NCBI GenBank assembly: GCA_963787645.1
Contig: CAWBDS010000013.1
Location: forward strand, 124,001 to 188,000
DNA from: Palsa-504 sp963787645
GTDB lineage: Bacteria > Actinomycetota > Actinomycetes > Streptosporangiales > Streptosporangiaceae
Direction of reading: 5' to 3'
DNA length: 64,000 nt
Part shown: in pieces, positions 27,724 to 37,633 of the stretch
Layout: every line of letters begins with the position of its first letter
Numbering within the stretch: the first letter of the stretch is position 1
Program-made: the position numbers and the translations under genes
Notes under the pieces: model-generated
Databases searched by the model: none
What the model saw: only the letters and a program-made list of their open reading frames with translations
What the model was told of the DNA's origin: nothing

Positions 27724-29909
27724 ATGGGGGTGGCGGGCGGTGAGGCCCAGTGGGAAGGCCGGCTGAGCCGACGCGGCGATTCCGCGTAGGCGAAGTGCCG
27801 CCTCTCATCGACGGCTTCACGGACCGTCCCGATACCGTCGGGGGCCTCGCCGACGTTCTCCACCCGGGTTCCGCCGTTGCCTTGGTTCCGGATCCAGCGG
27901 TCGTCCAGACCCTGCCGAACTGGCCTGGCGCGAGCGGCAAGACCCAGGTGGCGGCGATGATCGCCGAGTCCTTGTGGCGATCGCGCGCCATAGACGGGCT
28001 GATCTGGATTCCGGCCACCAGCCGGGCGGCGGTGCTAACCGGGTTCGTGCAAGCGTCGGTCGCCGCCACCGGCCTGGAACCCACCGGCACCGCCAGCTCA
28101 GTGGCGGTCCGCTTGGTGAATTGGCTGGGTGAAACCCAGTTGCCGTGGCTCGTGGTCCTGGACGACGTGGCGGACGGCGCCGACCTGACCGATCTGTGGC
28201 CGACCGGACCGGCCGGGCGGCTGCTGATCACCAGTTCACGGCCGGCCCTGGTCGTGGGCCGTCGCGAGGCCCGGATCTTCCCGGTCGGCCTGTTCAGCAC
28301 CCGGGAGGCGCTGAACAGCCTGTCCGAACGGCTCAGCGCGAACCCGATCCAGCGGCAGGGCGCCATCGACCTGGCCGAGACGCTCGGCCGCGAGCCGCTG
28401 GCCCTCGGCCAGGCCGCCGCGGTGGTCGCCAGCTCCAACCTGACCTGCCGGGATTACCGAGACCTGTTCATAAAGCGGCGGGCTGAGATCTGGACCAGCG
28501 CCGAAGAGATGCCGTCGGCGGCCATGGTGACCTGGACCTTGTGCCTGGAGCTGGCCGAATCGCTACAGCCCGGCCCGGCGGTGCGGTTCATGCTGGTCTT
28601 CCTGGCGCTGCTCGACGGGCACGGCATCCCCGGTGCGCTGTTCAGCACGCGGGCGCTGATCGCGTACCTGAGCGGGACCGCCGGGCCGTTCGCCGCCGAC
28701 CCCAGGCAGGCCTGGGACGTGCTCTTCGCCTTGGAGCGGGTCGGCCTGATTGTCATCAGCCGGGAGGTCACGCCACCGGCCGTCCTGGTCAGCTCGGCGC
28801 TGCAGACCGCGGTCAAGCTGGCCGCGCCGGCCGAGTTCCAGGAGCCCGCGGCGCGGGCCGCCGCGGACGCGCTGCTCGAGGCGTGGCCGGTGACCGAGAT
28901 ACTGCCGTGGGCCGCGGCTGTTCAGCGAGCCAACGCGGCCTGCCTGCGGGAATCAGCCGCAGATGCATTGTGGACCGATGGGTGCCATCCGCTGCTGATC
29001 CGCGTCGGCCGGAGCCTGACCGACGCCCGCCTGTCCGGGGCGGCCGTGGAATTCTGGCCGGACCTGGCCGCGCGGTGCGACGCCAAGCTGCCCGCCGGCC
29101 ACCCCGACGCGCTGGTGGTGGCCGATCAGCTGGCTGCCGCGTACCTGGCCGCTGGGAACGCCGAGGAGAGCGTCCTGTGGTACCAGCGGGTGCTGGCCGA
29201 CCGGACCCGTGACCTGGAGCCCGGGCACCCCTCGGTGGCGGCCGCCCGGCTCAGCCTGGCCCGGGCCCTGATCATGGACGGTGAGTCCGCGGACGCGGTG
29301 ACCGTGATGCTCCGCGTGGTCAGCGAGTACGAGCAGTCCCACGGCGAAGGGCATCCGCAGACCCTGAACGCCCGGGACGAGCTGGCCGCGGCCCATCAGG
29401 CCGCGGGTGACTATCCGGCCGCGGGCCGGCTGCTGGCCCGCAGCCTGGCCGATCGTGAACGCCTCCAGGGACCGCGCGATCCGCTGACCATAGCCATCCG
29501 GGACCGGCTGGCCGCGGTCTACCTGGCCGAAGGCAAGGTGAAGGACGCCCTCGCGAACTACAAACGAGTACTGGCCGACCGCGAGAAGGTGCTGGGCCGC
29601 GATCATCTGGATACGATCGCCGCCGTCGGGAGCGTGTCGGCCGCGCATCAGGCGGCCGGGCGCGTGCCCGCCGCGACGCGGGCCGCCGAGCGGTGCCGCG
29701 CCGATTCAGAGCGGGTCCTCGGCCGCGACCATGCGGACACGCTGGCCCGCATGGTGAACCTGGCCCACTTGTACTACGCCGCGGGCCGGGTCGGAGACGC
29801 CATCGCCCTGCTTCACGAGACCGCCGACCGCTGTGCGCGGGTCCTGCCTCCCGACGACCCGCTGGCGGAGGCGGTCCGTCAAAGCCTGGCCAACCTCGGA
29901 GTCGTATGA
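27724..29909 (+). CDS. STAND-like NTPase with TPR repeats, paralogue 2
   Basis: Paralogue of the gene before the IS, with the same order: a RFRVGEVPPLIDGF start block, degenerate P-loop NWPGASGKTQ, Walker B WLVVLDDV, winged-helix region and about six TPR units. Identity looks high across the whole length, so they arose by tandem duplication. The continuous frame begins at GTG 27750. A far better ribosome site (GGAGAGAG) precedes ATG 27724 in another frame (MGVAGGEAQWEGRL), which hits TAG at 27789. One indel between 27750 and 27785 would join them, so the 5' end is uncertain. No effector domain is visible. Confidence 0.78.
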
Positions 29910-29955
29910 GCAGGAGTTGATGACGAAATACGCTGATTTGCCGGGTAAATCATAA

Positions 29956-29984
29956 TTGGCGCGCTCGCGTCGGTTGCGTATTAA
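29956..29984 (+). promoter_or_regulatory. Putative promoter of the first APC permease
   Basis: TTGGCG (29956-29961) and TATTAA (29979-29984) are separated by 17 bases in an AT-richer spacer. Start would be near 29991, leaving a leader of about 60 bases before ATG 30054. Confidence 0.45.
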
Positions 29985-30053
29985 AGTTGGCCTCGGCTTT
30001 TTGCGCCTCGCGTGCATAGGTTAGGCCGCAGGGGACACCGATCAGGAGAACAG

Positions 30054-31493
30054 ATGGCGGATCGAACCGTAACTGCTATCCCAATTACCCCGCAGGCCCC
30101 CGCGGCCAAGCTGGAGCCCGACGCGATCGGGGCCGCCCAGGACACCATCATCGGCATGGGTAACTCGGCACCCACCGTGGCGATCGGACTGGTCCTGGCC
30201 TACCTCGCGGCGTCGTCGGCCTACGGCAGCGGGCCGATCATTATCCTGTGCGGGATCCCGATGCTGATCATCGCCAACGCCTACCGCAGGCTGAACCTGT
30301 GGAGCGCCAACTGCGGCGCGTCGTTCGAGTGGGTCGGCCGGGCCATCAACCCCTATCTCGGGTTCATGACCGGATGGCTGATGATCGCCGCGAGCCTCAT
30401 CGCGGCCGTGTCCGGCGTGGTGGTTCTGGGCCCGTCGGTCCTCCAGATCGCGGGCGTCAACGCGGTCAGCACCTGGCCCAACGTCGCCATCAGCACGGCC
30501 GTCATCGTGGTGTTGCTGATCATCGCCGTGGTCGGCATCCGGCTGACCGCGCGCAGCCAGGTGGCGATGGGCCTGATCGAGTACGCGATCCTGATCGGCT
30601 TCGCGGTGTGGGGGCTGATCGAGGTGCTCGGTCACCACCGTGGCACGGTCCCGATCACCAAGGGCTGGTTCAGCCTCACCGGCATCGGCGGGCACGGCGA
30701 TGTGGCCGGGTCCCTGCTCTTCGCGGTGTTCATGATCGCCGGCTGGGACGCCACCGTGTACGTCAACGAGGAGGTCAAGCACCGGCGGCAGAACCCCGGC
30801 CGGGCCGCGGTCATCGCGGTCGGCTTGCTCATCGTTATCTACGCCTTCTGCCAGATCGGCCTGCAGGGCGTGGTATCACCGGCCAAGCTGGCGAAAAACG
30901 CGACCGCCCCGCTGGTCTACATCGCGCAGGCGCTCGGCGGCGGCAGCGCGGCCAAGGTGATGGCCCTCGCCCTGGCCCTGTCGGTGATCGCGTCCACCGG
31001 GGTGAGCATCGTCATCCTGGCCCGGATGCTCTACGGGATGGCCAGTCACCGGGTCCTCCCGGCCATCTTGGGCAACGTGAACACCCGCTTCGCTACGCCC
31101 GCCATCGCCAGCATCGTCATCGGCGTTATTCTCATCGCGGTCACCTGGGTGTATCTGCTGGCCAGCTCGGTCCAGAACGCCTTCACCGCGCTGATCGACG
31201 TGAGCGGCGTGCTGTACGCCAGCTTCTACCTGCTGACCGCGCTGTCCGCGATCGTGTATTACCGGCGCCGCATCTTCAGCAATGCCTGGGACGCGATTCT
31301 CATCGGCATCCTGCCCCTGGCCGCCACCGGGTTCCTGGTCTGGATCGTCGTCAAGTCGATCCAGAATGCTCCCCAGTCCCAGCGGTGGTCGCTGATCGGC
31401 GTCGTCGTGGCTGGCCTGCTCGTGATGCTCGCCGCCCGTTTCATCCTGCGCTCCCCGTTCTTCCGCGTCAGGTTGGAGAGCGCCGCGAGGTAA
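30054..31493 (+). CDS. APC-family amino acid permease
   Basis: A secondary transporter of the amino acid-polyamine-organocation superfamily, 479 residues, about 12 membrane helices. The first helix region (IIGMGNSAPTVAIGLVL) and the later WDATVYVNEEVK loop, equivalent to the family's substrate/ion-site segment of helices 6-7, are typical. ATG 30054 follows AGGAGA at the right distance, which rejects the longer frame start at 30012. It is followed by a second, unrelated-looking APC permease. The substrate cannot be assigned; polyamine or amino acid uptake is likely. Confidence 0.88.
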   Translation: MADRTVTAIPITPQAPAAKLEPDAIGAAQDTIIGMGNSAPTVAIGLVLAYLAASSAYGSGPIIILCGIPMLIIANAYRRLNLWSANCGASFEWVGRAINPYLGFMTGWLMIAASLIAAVSGVVVLGPSVLQIAGVNAVSTWPNVAISTAVIVVLLIIAVVGIRLTARSQVAMGLIEYAILIGFAVWGLIEVLGHHRGTVPITKGWFSLTGIGGHGDVAGSLLFAVFMIAGWDATVYVNEEVKHRRQNPGRAAVIAVGLLIVIYAFCQIGLQGVVSPAKLAKNATAPLVYIAQALGGGSAAKVMALALALSVIASTGVSIVILARMLYGMASHRVLPAILGNVNTRFATPAIASIVIGVILIAVTWVYLLASSVQNAFTALIDVSGVLYASFYLLTALSAIVYYRRRIFSNAWDAILIGILPLAATGFLVWIVVKSIQNAPQSQRWSLIGVVVAGLLVMLAARFILRSPFFRVRLESAAR

Positions 31494-31623
31494 GCCACCA
31501 GCCACGTACCGTCCACCCGGCCGGCGGCGGCGGACGATCGCCTGTGGCCGAATGTTCCTCCCGGGCCGGCTGCCACGGCTGTTCGCTTTTGATCGGATGT
31601 CACCGAATCGCTGGAGGTGCGAG

Positions 31624-33204
31624 GTGTCCCAGGCCACGACCGAGCCCGTCTTCGAGACGACCGCTACGGCGCTGCAGGAAAAGAAGAAACTGCGTCGGCA
31701 TTTCCGTCGCTTCGACATGTTCTTCTACTTGATCTGCACGGTAGTAACACTCGACACCATCGGGTCGGTCGCGAGTAACGGAGCACAGGGTTTCACCTGG
31801 CTGATCTTCCTCGCGATCTTCTTCTTCCTGCCCTACGGGCTGTCGATCGCCGAGATGGGGTCGGCCTTCCCCGAGGAAGGCGGCCCCTACCTGTGGAGCC
31901 GGCTGGCCTTCGGGCGCCCGGTGGCCGCCGTCAACTCGGTCATCTACTGGATCTCTAACCCGATCTGGGTGGGCGGGTCGCTCACCATTGTGTCGTTTGC
32001 CGCGATTGAGGAGTTCTTCGGGAACGTCGGCGGCGCCTGGAAGTACGGGTACGCGGTGGTCTTCATCTGGTTCGTGATCCTGGCCGCTATCGTGTCGCTG
32101 CAGTACGGAAAGTGGGTGCCGACGGTCGGGGCCTGGGCGCGCGGCGCGCTCATCACGATTTTCGTGGTCACCGTGGCCATCTACGCCGCCAAGCACGGCA
32201 TGCACGGCTTCGGCGGTCACGCCTTTGTGCCCACCTACGCGATCTTCATCGCCGTAGTCCCGGTCCTCCTGTTCAACTACGCCGGCCTGGAGGTGCCTTC
32301 GGCCGCGGGCGAGGAGATGGTCAACCCGGTACGTGACGTGCCGAAGGCGGTCGGCTGGTCGGGTTTCACCACCTTCCTGGCCTACGGGATCCCCATTCTG
32401 GCCATCTTGATCGTGCTCCCGCAGAACGAGGTGTCCGGGCTGACCGGTTTCCTGCTCTCGGTGAAGGCCGTGTTCACCGTGTACGGCGGAAGTGTGTCCG
32501 CCAGCGGGGCCACGCTCACCGGCGCCGGACTGGTCCTCGGCCGGATCGTAGCCATAGTCTTCATCTTCGCCCTGGCCAGCGCCGGGACGACCTGGATCAT
32601 GGGCTCGGACCGGAACCAGGCCGTGGCCGCCGCCGACGGCGCCGGTCCCCGCATCCTCGGCAGGTTCTCCTCCCGGTTCGGGACCCCGATCGGGATGAAC
32701 GTGTGCTCCGGGCTGGTGGCCACCGCACTCATGATCCTGACCTTCCAGATCACCGGGGGCAACGCCGCCAAGTACTTTTCCGCCGTGCTCGGGCTGACCA
32801 TCTCCACGACGACGATCTCTTATCTGTTCATCCTCCCCGCGCTGGTCAAGCTCAGGTACTCGCGGCCCGACGTCCACCGCCCCTACCGCGTGCCGTTCGG
32901 CATGGCCGGAGCGTGGATCTGCTCGATCCTCCCCACGTTCTTGTGCCTGCTGGCCACGGTCGTACTGCTGTGGCCCGGCTTCGGCGTCACCTGGTTCGGC
33001 GCCGGCGGAGACCCGAACGGCAACCTGTCCGCGTTGGGCTTCTCTCACCAGCGGCTGCAGTATGAGCTCAGCCAGATCGTCCCGCTGCTCGTCATCATCG
33101 TGATCGGCGTCGTCTTCTACTTCCTGGGCAGCGGGACTCGCCGGGAACAGGTTAGCGAGCCGGTGGCATTCGGTCCGGCCCAGGACGCCGACCCAGCCGC
33201 CTGA
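31624..33204 (+). CDS. APC-family permease, second copy
   Basis: Another APC-superfamily transporter, 526 residues with about 12 helices and a polar C-terminal tail. It shows the helix 1 stretch (FFYLICTVVTLDTIGSVAS), the GSAFPEEGGPYLW motif of helix 2-3 typical for APC proteins, and a GLEVPSAAGEEMVNP segment in helix 6. GTG 31624 is preceded by TGGAGG; the frame is open from 31552 but that extension is not family-like. It is 130 bases after the first permease, so both may be co-transcribed. The two differ enough to have different substrates. Confidence 0.88.
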   Translation: MSQATTEPVFETTATALQEKKKLRRHFRRFDMFFYLICTVVTLDTIGSVASNGAQGFTWLIFLAIFFFLPYGLSIAEMGSAFPEEGGPYLWSRLAFGRPVAAVNSVIYWISNPIWVGGSLTIVSFAAIEEFFGNVGGAWKYGYAVVFIWFVILAAIVSLQYGKWVPTVGAWARGALITIFVVTVAIYAAKHGMHGFGGHAFVPTYAIFIAVVPVLLFNYAGLEVPSAAGEEMVNPVRDVPKAVGWSGFTTFLAYGIPILAILIVLPQNEVSGLTGFLLSVKAVFTVYGGSVSASGATLTGAGLVLGRIVAIVFIFALASAGTTWIMGSDRNQAVAAADGAGPRILGRFSSRFGTPIGMNVCSGLVATALMILTFQITGGNAAKYFSAVLGLTISTTTISYLFILPALVKLRYSRPDVHRPYRVPFGMAGAWICSILPTFLCLLATVVLLWPGFGVTWFGAGGDPNGNLSALGFSHQRLQYELSQIVPLLVIIVIGVVFYFLGSGTRREQVSEPVAFGPAQDADPAA

Positions 33205-33431
33205 TCCGGGCGCGCTTGTAGTAACGGCGGTCCAAAGGTAACCGGACATTACCGGCTTCACGCTCGTAAAGGACGTGGGCTGGTCGTTTAGCGATTAGAG
33301 TTATCTGGACTCTATTCTGCTGCTGCGGAGAATGCGCGGATCGGGAAAGGGGAGGCCATGCCAGTTCCGATGGGCTGGTCCTCGCGGGCTCCCGAGGCCG
33401 GGCACCTGGATCCGGCAAAGAGCGGCGGGAT

Positions 33432-34736
33432 GTGAGCGGCATGCTAGCCGGAATTCTCTTCCTGGCTCTGGTCCTCGCCGTTGCCGTGCTTATTACGGTG
33501 GATGTACTGCGGACGCCGAACGAGGCGTCGGCCGACCAGCACGCGCATGACCGCGAACCGGTGCTGACCGGAGCCCGCGGCGGTTCCGCGGTTCAGGCGT
33601 TCCCCCGCGAACCTGCCGCTCGGGAGCAACCTGTTCCGGTGGCAGGCGTACGGATCGGTTCCGGTCCGGTTGAGGCCGGTTCCCTCGGGTGGCCCGATCA
33701 AGCGGCGCACGTCTTCGACCAGACGCCCCAGGATATGCCGCCCGATGTGTTCGACGACCGCCCTTCGCGAGGCAAGCCCGACGGCATGTTCGTGAACCTG
33801 TCTCGTCGCAGTCAGGCCTTGGTGGAACGTCAGCTTCGCTTGATCGAGAGCCTTGAGCATGGTGAACATGATCAGCAGCGCCTAGCCAGCCTGTCCCGGC
33901 TGAACCGGATCGCGGTGCGTATCCATCGCAACTCGCAGAATCTGCTCATCCTGGCTGGCCAGGAGCCGACCACGGGCTGGAGTCAGCCAGTAACGCTGGA
34001 CCGGGTGGTCGAGGCGGCGCTGTCCGAGGTCGAGGAGTATGAACGCATCTCCGCCGAGATCCAGTTGGATATCGTGTTGCGCGGCGCCGCCGTCCACGAC
34101 GCGGTACACCTGCTGGTCGAGTTGCTGGACAACGCGACGTCGTTCTCGGCCGCCGATATGCCGGTCCACGTGACGGGTCAGGTCCTGACCACTGGTGGCG
34201 CCCTGGTCGATATCACCGACCGCGGCATCGGCATGAACGCCGACGAGATGGCGTACGCGAATCAGCAACTGGACAACCCGCCGCCGCCGGATGTCGATGT
34301 CCCTAAGTGGATGGGCTTGCTGGTGGTCGCCCGGCTGGCCGCCCGGCACGGAATCAGGGTCCGGCTCAGCCAAACCGACGTTGGCGGCCTCACGGCGATG
34401 GTCTGGTTCCCCGATGAGATCCTCACCCATTACTCCGCCACCGCCGACCCTGGTAACCCCGCCGCCGCGCCTCGCCGCGCGGCAGCCAGCTCACCGGCCT
34501 TCGAGTCAGCCCGGATGGACGGACCCGCGACACCGAATGGGGACCTTGGCGTGGTAGTCCCGCAGGCAGAGAGCCAGCCCGCCATGCGCCAGCTGCCCGT
34601 CTTCAACGACGTCGAATCACGATGGTCCCGCGGCAGCCACGAGGCACCGGGCTCCAGCGCGGTACCGGACCGGGTTGGACCGAGGCTCCCGAAGCGGGCA
34701 AAGCTGGCGGACCAGGCCAGCCCTGATCCCAGGTGA
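33432..34736 (+). CDS. CvnA-like ATP-binding sensor protein
   Basis: Resembles the sensor-kinase-like first gene of actinobacterial conservons. A single N-terminal membrane helix (residues 3-24, GMLAGILFLALVLAVAVLI) leads into a Pro-rich linker, the conserved FVNLSRRSQALVERQLRLIE helix, a RNSQNLLILAG region and a HATPase domain with N box VELLDNAT and a G box MGLLVVARLAARHG. A disordered tail follows. The extracellular nitrate-sensing-type domain of full CvnA proteins is missing. The partners CvnB (roadblock), CvnC and CvnD (GTPase) are absent too, so it is an orphan. GTG 33432 follows GGCGGGA. Confidence 0.82.
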   Translation: MSGMLAGILFLALVLAVAVLITVDVLRTPNEASADQHAHDREPVLTGARGGSAVQAFPREPAAREQPVPVAGVRIGSGPVEAGSLGWPDQAAHVFDQTPQDMPPDVFDDRPSRGKPDGMFVNLSRRSQALVERQLRLIESLEHGEHDQQRLASLSRLNRIAVRIHRNSQNLLILAGQEPTTGWSQPVTLDRVVEAALSEVEEYERISAEIQLDIVLRGAAVHDAVHLLVELLDNATSFSAADMPVHVTGQVLTTGGALVDITDRGIGMNADEMAYANQQLDNPPPPDVDVPKWMGLLVVARLAARHGIRVRLSQTDVGGLTAMVWFPDEILTHYSATADPGNPAAAPRRAAASSPAFESARMDGPATPNGDLGVVVPQAESQPAMRQLPVFNDVESRWSRGSHEAPGSSAVPDRVGPRLPKRAKLADQASPDPR

Positions 34737-34755
34737 CTGCCCGACCAGCGCCACC

Positions 34756-35183
34756 GTGATGACCAGGACCGCTCCGTTCGGCTTCAGCCGGACAGTATTC
34801 CTCAGCCATGTCATCGACGCTGACACGCCGGTGTTCCCGGGCGATCCGTCGGTCAAGATCGCTCCGGCCCCCGTTATCTCGCAGGACGGCTACTACTTGC
34901 AGTCGGTTACGTTCGGCGAGCAGGCCGAACGCACTGGGCCGCGCCCGCGCATTTCCACGTCGGTCAGTCGTCCGCCGACGAACTAGATCCCGGCGACTTC
35001 TTCCATCCCGCGGTCGTGCTCGACGTACGGGCGCAGGCCAGCCGGGACGTGGTATTTCGCCTTCGGTGTCGCCGAGATCAGGGAGTGGGAGGCGACCTTC
35101 GGCTCGATCCCGCCGGACAGCGCCGTGATCATGTGGACCGGCTTCGAAGACCGCTGGAGCGACCCGGCCGCGCCCAGTAAGCG
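34756..35183 (+). pseudogene. Cyclase-family (kynurenine formamidase-like) remnant
   Basis: Reading from GTG 34756 or ATG 34759 gives a cyclase-family N-terminus (LSHVIDADTPVFPGDPSVK). A lost base near 34927 shifts the frame; one base off, the metal-site motif GTHW and PAHFHVGQSS follow, then HPAVVLDVRAQA. A second shift near 35065 gives VAEIREWEATFG and IMWTGFEDRW. Sequence then stops making sense at about 35180, where the TenA gene ends on the other strand. The usual C-terminal third is absent. So this gene is truncated regardless of whether the two indels are real. Confidence 0.7.
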
Positions 35184-35185
35184 AG

Positions 35186-35869
35186 CTAGTCCAGGTCCGG
35201 CCACTGGTCGAGGGTGTAGGCCATATCCCAGAACGTGCCCTCGAGCCGCGAGCTCATCGTGAAGATCTCGGCCAGCTGTTCGCGCTTATCCTCGCTGACC
35301 GCCCCGTCCCTGGTCATCTCGTCGAACGTCACGCGCATGTTCTGGACCAGATCCGCCTCCTCCTGCTGGAGGTAGAACGCCACCCAGTCCGAGTACACCG
35401 GATGCTCGACGATTTCCTGCTTCAGGCCCTCGGCGATCTCGATGTAGCTCCACGAGCACGGCAGAATGGCCGCGGTGATCTCCAGCGGGCCGCCAGCCGC
35501 CGCTGTGGCCAGCAGGAAGCTGGTGTAGGCCACGTTGGCCGGGGCCACCGCCCGTGACCCGCCCCGGTCCTGCGCACCCAGGCTGATCACCCGTTCCAGC
35601 AGCCGTCGGTTGCTCGGGATCTCCAGCCGGATGATCCCGTCTAGCTGCCGGGTGAAGAACTCCAGGTCCGCGTCGCTCGCCGACCTGGCCGCTCCGAGGG
35701 CCATGCACCGGGCAAAGGCGGGCAGGTACAGCAGGTCCTGCTCGATGAAGAAGCGGAACCGGTCCAGCGGCAACGTGCCCCGGGCCAGCTCACCCAGGAA
35801 CGGGTGCGCGTGCAGGCCGGCCCAGATGCGATCGCACCGGGCCCGGAAGGCCTGCGAGGTCTGCATCAT
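35186..35869 (-). CDS. tenA: TenA-family thiaminase II / aminopyrimidine aminohydrolase
   Basis: TenA enzymes hydrolyse aminopyrimidine products of thiamine breakdown so that the pyrimidine can be reused. The 227-residue helical-bundle protein begins MMQTSQAFRARCDRIW. It has the nucleophile region AAILPCSWSYIEI, whose Cys matches the catalytic cysteine of TenA. The C-terminal SSRLEGTFWDMAY carries the conserved Glu. No TPP riboswitch or other thiamine gene lies nearby. Its start is 9 bases after the stop of the upstream membrane protein, so the two are probably one operon. Confidence 0.88.
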   Translation of the reverse strand: MMQTSQAFRARCDRIWAGLHAHPFLGELARGTLPLDRFRFFIEQDLLYLPAFARCMALGAARSASDADLEFFTRQLDGIIRLEIPSNRRLLERVISLGAQDRGGSRAVAPANVAYTSFLLATAAAGGPLEITAAILPCSWSYIEIAEGLKQEIVEHPVYSDWVAFYLQQEEADLVQNMRVTFDEMTRDGAVSEDKREQLAEIFTMSSRLEGTFWDMAYTLDQWPDLD

Positions 35870-35878
35870 GACCGCACC

Positions 35879-37060
35879 CTAGCCTTTGGCCGTCCAGACC
35901 GAGACGTGCGCCGGCTCCAGGGCCCGGCTTACCACCCCGGTCAGGTCGGTGCGGACCAGGTCCAGGTCCACTGCGTCCTTCAGCCGGGCCGCGAACGCTT
36001 CCACCATGCGGTCCCCGTCGTACCGGACCCGGTTGAACCGCCGGTCCACCACCCGCTGTACCCGCCGTCGCACCGGGCTGAACAAGGCCGCCGCGGCCAG
36101 CGTCGACACGGCCACCGCCACCGGCGAGCTCACCGACAGTACCTGCGTGGCCAGCAGGACCAGCCCGGCGTACACGCCGGCCAGCAGCCCGGTCACGATC
36201 GTATAGGACAAGGTCCGGCTGACGATGCGGTCGATCTCATAGAGCCGGTACCGCAGGATGGCCACGCCCATGCCCACCGGGAGCGCCCCCACCCCGCACA
36301 CCAGCACGTCGCTGACCACCTGCCAGCCACCGTGCGCGGTGCCCGCGAAGGCAGCGGCGATAAATGAGACGAAAGCCACCGCACCCCCGGCCATCAGCCA
36401 GCTGAGCTGCTGCCGCCGTTCCCCCGTAGCCCGCCGCCAGCTCACCACCTGATAGCCGACCGACACGATCCAGCAGCCGAAGAAGATGATGCCCAGGGGG
36501 CCGAAGACGACTCCGTAGGCGCCGTTGGAGAGCAGGAGCTGACCGCTCGTGTCCACCTCGGTGCGGTGGTGGGTAAGCGCGTAGACCGACATCTGACCCT
36601 GCACGATCGCGTCGGCCAGGGCCAGCATGAGGTAGCCGATCACGACGCGGCGCCATCGGGGCGACGGCAGCCGACCGTCCGGGAACAGCAGGATGATCAG
36701 CGGGATCAGCACGAGCCCTGGTTCCGACACATGGTAGAAGACCAGAATGGCCGGGGCGAGCGGGAGGTGGTGACCGAGCCGGTAGTTGAGGACGTCGTAC
36801 AGCCCGCTGTCGATCTGGGAGCAGAACCCCGGACCGAGCCAGAGCATGAACCACCCGATCGGGTTACGCGGCCGGTGCCACGCGACGGCTAGCCCGACCA
36901 CGGCGAAGGCCACCGAGATGACCACGTTCGCGCCGCCGGCCGCGAACGGGTTCTGCCGGGCCGCGAGCGACAGCGGCACCAACGCCACGGTCAGCAGCAC
37001 GGTCAGGACAGCTAGCGTCCACGCCGTCGCCGGGCGCCGGATCCGCCTGAGCCAATTCAC
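35879..37060 (-). CDS. Sensor-like multi-span membrane protein
   Basis: A 393-residue protein with about eight to nine membrane helices and a short cytosolic tail. The RYRLYEIDRIVSRTLSYTIV segment and the VDRRFNRVRYDG motif match the membrane half of many actinobacterial histidine kinases. No His-phosphotransfer or ATPase domain follows, so it is a kinase-less stand-alone sensor or an incomplete relative. A Pro/Asp-containing loop (LFPDGRLPSPRWR) is also typical. It lies directly upstream of tenA on the same strand. Role unknown. Confidence 0.75.
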   Translation of the reverse strand: MNWLRRIRRPATAWTLAVLTVLLTVALVPLSLAARQNPFAAGGANVVISVAFAVVGLAVAWHRPRNPIGWFMLWLGPGFCSQIDSGLYDVLNYRLGHHLPLAPAILVFYHVSEPGLVLIPLIILLFPDGRLPSPRWRRVVIGYLMLALADAIVQGQMSVYALTHHRTEVDTSGQLLLSNGAYGVVFGPLGIIFFGCWIVSVGYQVVSWRRATGERRQQLSWLMAGGAVAFVSFIAAAFAGTAHGGWQVVSDVLVCGVGALPVGMGVAILRYRLYEIDRIVSRTLSYTIVTGLLAGVYAGLVLLATQVLSVSSPVAVAVSTLAAAALFSPVRRRVQRVVDRRFNRVRYDGDRMVEAFAARLKDAVDLDLVRTDLTGVVSRALEPAHVSVWTAKG

Positions 37061-37152
37061 CGGGAACCTCCGCTGCGGTGATTCGCGGCTTCAGCCTAGG
37101 CTTGCCCCGTTCCGGGAACGTTACGGCTGCGGAAGCACCGGCACGAGGTCGG

Positions 37153-37443
37153 CTAGACCAGCTGGATGCGCATGATCTCGGTCATGGCGATGGCCGCATC
37201 GCGCTGGTCAGCCAGGGCGGCGCGCCGGGCATCGGACATGTAGCCGTCCAGCGCGGCGTCGGAGGCGAACCACAGCAGCTGCACCTCGGTGGGCTGGTCG
37301 CCGTTTCCGCCCTGGGTCCTGGCCCGCTGGATCACCTTCCCGTCGTGGTCCGGGAGCAGGCCCAGCACCTGGTCTTCATAGGCGCTGAGATCGGCGTCGC
37401 GTCCATCATGAGCCCATAGCAGGACGCAAAGGTTCACTTCCAT
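37153..37443 (-). CDS. Small DUF1330-like alpha/beta protein
   Basis: A 96-residue protein with ferredoxin-like alternation (MEVNLCVLLWAHDG; TEVQLLWFASDAALDGYM; AMTEIMRIQLV), resembling DUF1330 or dimeric alpha-beta barrel proteins. It has no cofactor motif. Position on the same strand upstream of the sensor-like gene gives no strong clue. Assignment to the fold is fairly safe; function is unknown. Confidence 0.65.
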   Translation of the reverse strand: MEVNLCVLLWAHDGRDADLSAYEDQVLGLLPDHDGKVIQRARTQGGNGDQPTEVQLLWFASDAALDGYMSDARRAALADQRDAAIAMTEIMRIQLV

Positions 37444-37506
37444 GAATGCGCACCGTACCGCATCCCGGGCCGATCCTCATCTCGCATCGCGATCTTGCAA
37501 AACTGT

Positions 37507-37545
37507 GAGCGGGGGCGCCGCTGACAGGATGCGGCACCCCCGCTC
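37507..37545 (-). terminator. Strong stem-loop terminator after the DHA2 exporter gene
   Basis: GAGCGGGGG (37507-37515) pairs with CCCCCGCTC (37537-37545). After one mismatch GCCGC (37517-37521) pairs with GCGGC (37531-37535), leaving a 9-base loop. Read on the minus strand it follows the exporter stop by about 90 bases and is followed by a short TTTT. It would also isolate the DUF1330-like gene. Confidence 0.75.
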
Positions 37546-37633
37546 CGGACGGCAGGCGTCTGCGGGGCGCCTAGCGCCGCACCGCGCACCCGCCGTAGTG
37601 GCGTTACGCCGCCGGTTCTGCCCTAACCCTGAC

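Noticed and set aside
35870..35878. TPP riboswitch for tenA
   Set aside because: Only 9 bases separate tenA from the upstream gene, and no thi-box-like sequence was seen upstream of the operon.
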